From Cellvibrionales bacterium UBA1969 (lineage in GTDB: Bacteria; Pseudomonadota; Gammaproteobacteria; Pseudomonadales; UBA7434): 6,395 nucleotides of DNA. The position numbers and the translations under genes were made by a program. Positions within the stretch are counted from its first letter, which is position 1. Every line of letters begins with the position of its first letter. The stretch lies in contig DDDX01000040.1 in assembly GCA_002339085.1 (NCBI GenBank), positions 1 to 6,395 on the forward strand, read 5' to 3'. Positions 5,242 through 6,395 of the stretch are shown here, one piece after another. The notes under the pieces were generated by a model. It was not told the origin of the DNA. It ran no database searches and saw only the letters and a list, made by a program, of their open reading frames with translations.

Positions 5242-5919
5242 GTGTTGTTTATTTTTGATTGGGATGGCACATTAGCCGACAGTCGCGAGCAAATTGTTGA
5301 GTCTATGCAGGCGACGATTGATGGCCTGAACTGGCCTACGAGGACCGACCAAGAATGTGCCGATATGATCGGTCTTGGTTTGCAACAAACAGCCGAAGCG
5401 CTTTTTCCAGCAATGGACTCGGCGGATTATCAAACCTTTGCCGCCCATTATTCAGCCCATTACGTCCGTTTAAAAGATAACCATGGTGCCACGCGTTTTT
5501 TCCCAGATGCGCTTGAAACCTTAGCAGAATTGAAGTCGAGAGGGCATGCATTAGCTGTTGCAACCGGTAAGAGCCGAAGAGGACTCGATCGCTTATTAGT
5601 GTCTGACGGACTTGAAGCGATGTTCGTTGCCTCGAGAACCGCTGATCAAACGGCATCAAAACCGGACCCTATGATGTTACAGCAACTGCTCGATGAAACG
5701 GGTACACAGCTAGCTGATGCCGTCATGATTGGCGATACTAGTTACGATCTTGAGATGGCACAACGCATCGGAATGGCTAGTATTGGTGTCGATTGGGGTA
5801 TGCACAGTGTCGAATGTTTAGCCGCCTATGCGCCGGTTAGCATACTGAGTGGCTTTGATCAGTTAGTGTTTTGGGCCTCTGATCAAGAAAAAAGACGCGC
5901 TGATGAGGGTAAACCTTAA
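5242..5919 (+). CDS. HAD superfamily hydrolase (Gph-like phosphatase)
   Basis: This 225-aa protein has all four motifs of the haloacid dehalogenase phosphatases. Motif I is DWDGT, with nucleophile D6 and acid/base D8. Motif II is T108 in AVATGKS. Motif III is K140 in SKPDP. Motif IV is GDTSYD, with D165 and D169. A helical cap of about residues 15-80 between motifs I and II places it with subfamily IA, near phosphoglycolate phosphatase and PpaX-type enzymes. The substrate cannot be told, so no symbol is given. The start is GTG with GAGAAG six bases upstream, and no in-frame ATG precedes it. It lies between rluC and sppA, as does a hydrolase gene in Pseudomonas (from memory), and is probably co-transcribed with both. 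The short gaps support an operon. Confidence 0.9.
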   Translation: MLFIFDWDGTLADSREQIVESMQATIDGLNWPTRTDQECADMIGLGLQQTAEALFPAMDSADYQTFAAHYSAHYVRLKDNHGATRFFPDALETLAELKSRGHALAVATGKSRRGLDRLLVSDGLEAMFVASRTADQTASKPDPMMLQQLLDETGTQLADAVMIGDTSYDLEMAQRIGMASIGVDWGMHSVECLAAYAPVSILSGFDQLVFWASDQEKRRADEGKP

Positions 5920-5969
5920 GCGATTATTGGTCGTATGTATTAGGAATTATTGATTGGGAGATAGCACAG

Positions 5970-6395
5970 GTGTTTCAAAAAAGCTCATCGAATGAAAGTG
6001 ACTCAAGTTCACTACCAATGAAGCAGGAGTGGCAGATTTTAGAAAAGGTTGCAACGGCCTCTGTCACCGAGCAGCGCAAGGCCCGTCGTTGGGGAATCTT
6101 TTTTAAGCTGTTAACTTTTTTCTATTTATTTGTGATTATCGCCTCTTTATTACCAAAAGAGTCCAGTTTAGGGCCTATGTATGATGAGCATGTGGCATTG
6201 GTTTCACTCGATGGGGTCATTGCTGCTGATGCCCCAGCTAATGCTAACACGGTCGTGGCAGGTTTGCGTGATGCCTTTGCCGACGACAGCTCAAAAGCGG
6301 TCATCTTATCCATTAACTCGCCCGGCGGCAGTCCGGTGCAGTCGGGTTATATTAACGATGAGATCTATCGATTGAGGGCACTTTATCCAGAGAAA
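5970..6395 (+). CDS. sppA: Signal peptide peptidase SppA-like S49 protease (partial)
   Basis: The first 142 codons of a reading frame run off the window end. Residues 1-40 are polar and end in the basic stretch EQRKARRWG. A membrane anchor follows at about 42-61 (FFKLLTFFYLFVIIASLLP), consistent with an inner-membrane protein with a periplasmic protease domain (N-in). The S49 domain begins near residue 75, with the conserved INSPGGSPVQSG at 115-126. The catalytic Ser and Lys lie beyond the window. The family degrades cleaved signal peptides and other membrane-associated peptides. The short, single-domain Pseudomonas-type form is suggested by the N-terminus. GTG is chosen because GGGAG (5956-5960) is nine bases upstream; ATG at 6018 has no ribosome binding site. 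The gap to the HAD gene is 50 bases. Confidence 0.92.
   Translation, partial: MFQKSSSNESDSSSLPMKQEWQILEKVATASVTEQRKARRWGIFFKLLTFFYLFVIIASLLPKESSLGPMYDEHVALVSLDGVIAADAPANANTVVAGLRDAFADDSSKAVILSINSPGGSPVQSGYINDEIYRLRALYPEK

Noticed and set aside
5336..5659. 107-codon minus-strand frame inside the HAD gene
   Set aside because: It is antisense to a gene with all four HAD motifs intact, so it is a shadow.
6122..6375. Short frames on both strands inside the sppA start
   Set aside because: The uninterrupted 142-codon sppA frame with its membrane anchor and INSPGG motif explains this DNA.
1..6395. Mobile element, CRISPR or defence system
   Set aside because: No transposase, integrase, long terminal repeats, regular repeat-spacer array or defence-type gene was seen. 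The protein genes are conserved housekeeping genes.

Overview
The window is a gammaproteobacterial chromosome segment with a conserved housekeeping layout. RNase E (rne) is on the minus strand. The 23S rRNA pseudouridine synthase RluC, a HAD-family phosphatase and a signal-peptide-peptidase-like protease (SppA, cut by the window end) are on the plus strand. As I remember it, the order rne / rluC / HAD hydrolase / sppA is that of Pseudomonas and related marine groups. Together with moderate, AT-leaning base composition and two NDPR motifs at the RNase E C-terminus, this suggests a marine relative of the Pseudomonadales/Oceanospirillales/Cellvibrionales. That placement is inference.

Layout. Positions 1-21 hold the 5' end of a tRNA-Ser on the minus strand. 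Positions 22-97 hold a strong dyad that looks like the rne terminator and also contains a good sigma70-type promoter for the tRNA. rne occupies 98-2932 (944 aa). Positions 2933-4263 are a long gap between the divergent genes rne and rluC. Its rne-proximal 400 bases contain a series of hairpins on the minus strand, fitting the autoregulatory leader known for rne in other gammaproteobacteria. The middle has a terminator-like hairpin and short repeats. The rluC-proximal part has one doubtful 93-codon frame. rluC (4264-5199), the HAD gene (5242-5919) and sppA (5970 to the end) follow with gaps of 42 and 50 bases and read as one operon.

Functionally, rne and rluC are both RNA-metabolism genes: RNase E scaffolds mRNA decay and processes rRNA and tRNA precursors, and RluC modifies 23S rRNA. 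The HAD protein and SppA are conserved passengers with metabolic-repair-like and membrane-proteolysis roles. All three plus-strand genes appear to start with non-ATG codons.

I found no transposon, CRISPR array, toxin-antitoxin pair or other clear accessory system. The most interesting material is regulatory: the combined terminator/promoter at the left end, the structured rne leader, a terminator-like hairpin just upstream of the best rne promoter candidate, and a hairpin covering the HAD ribosome binding site.
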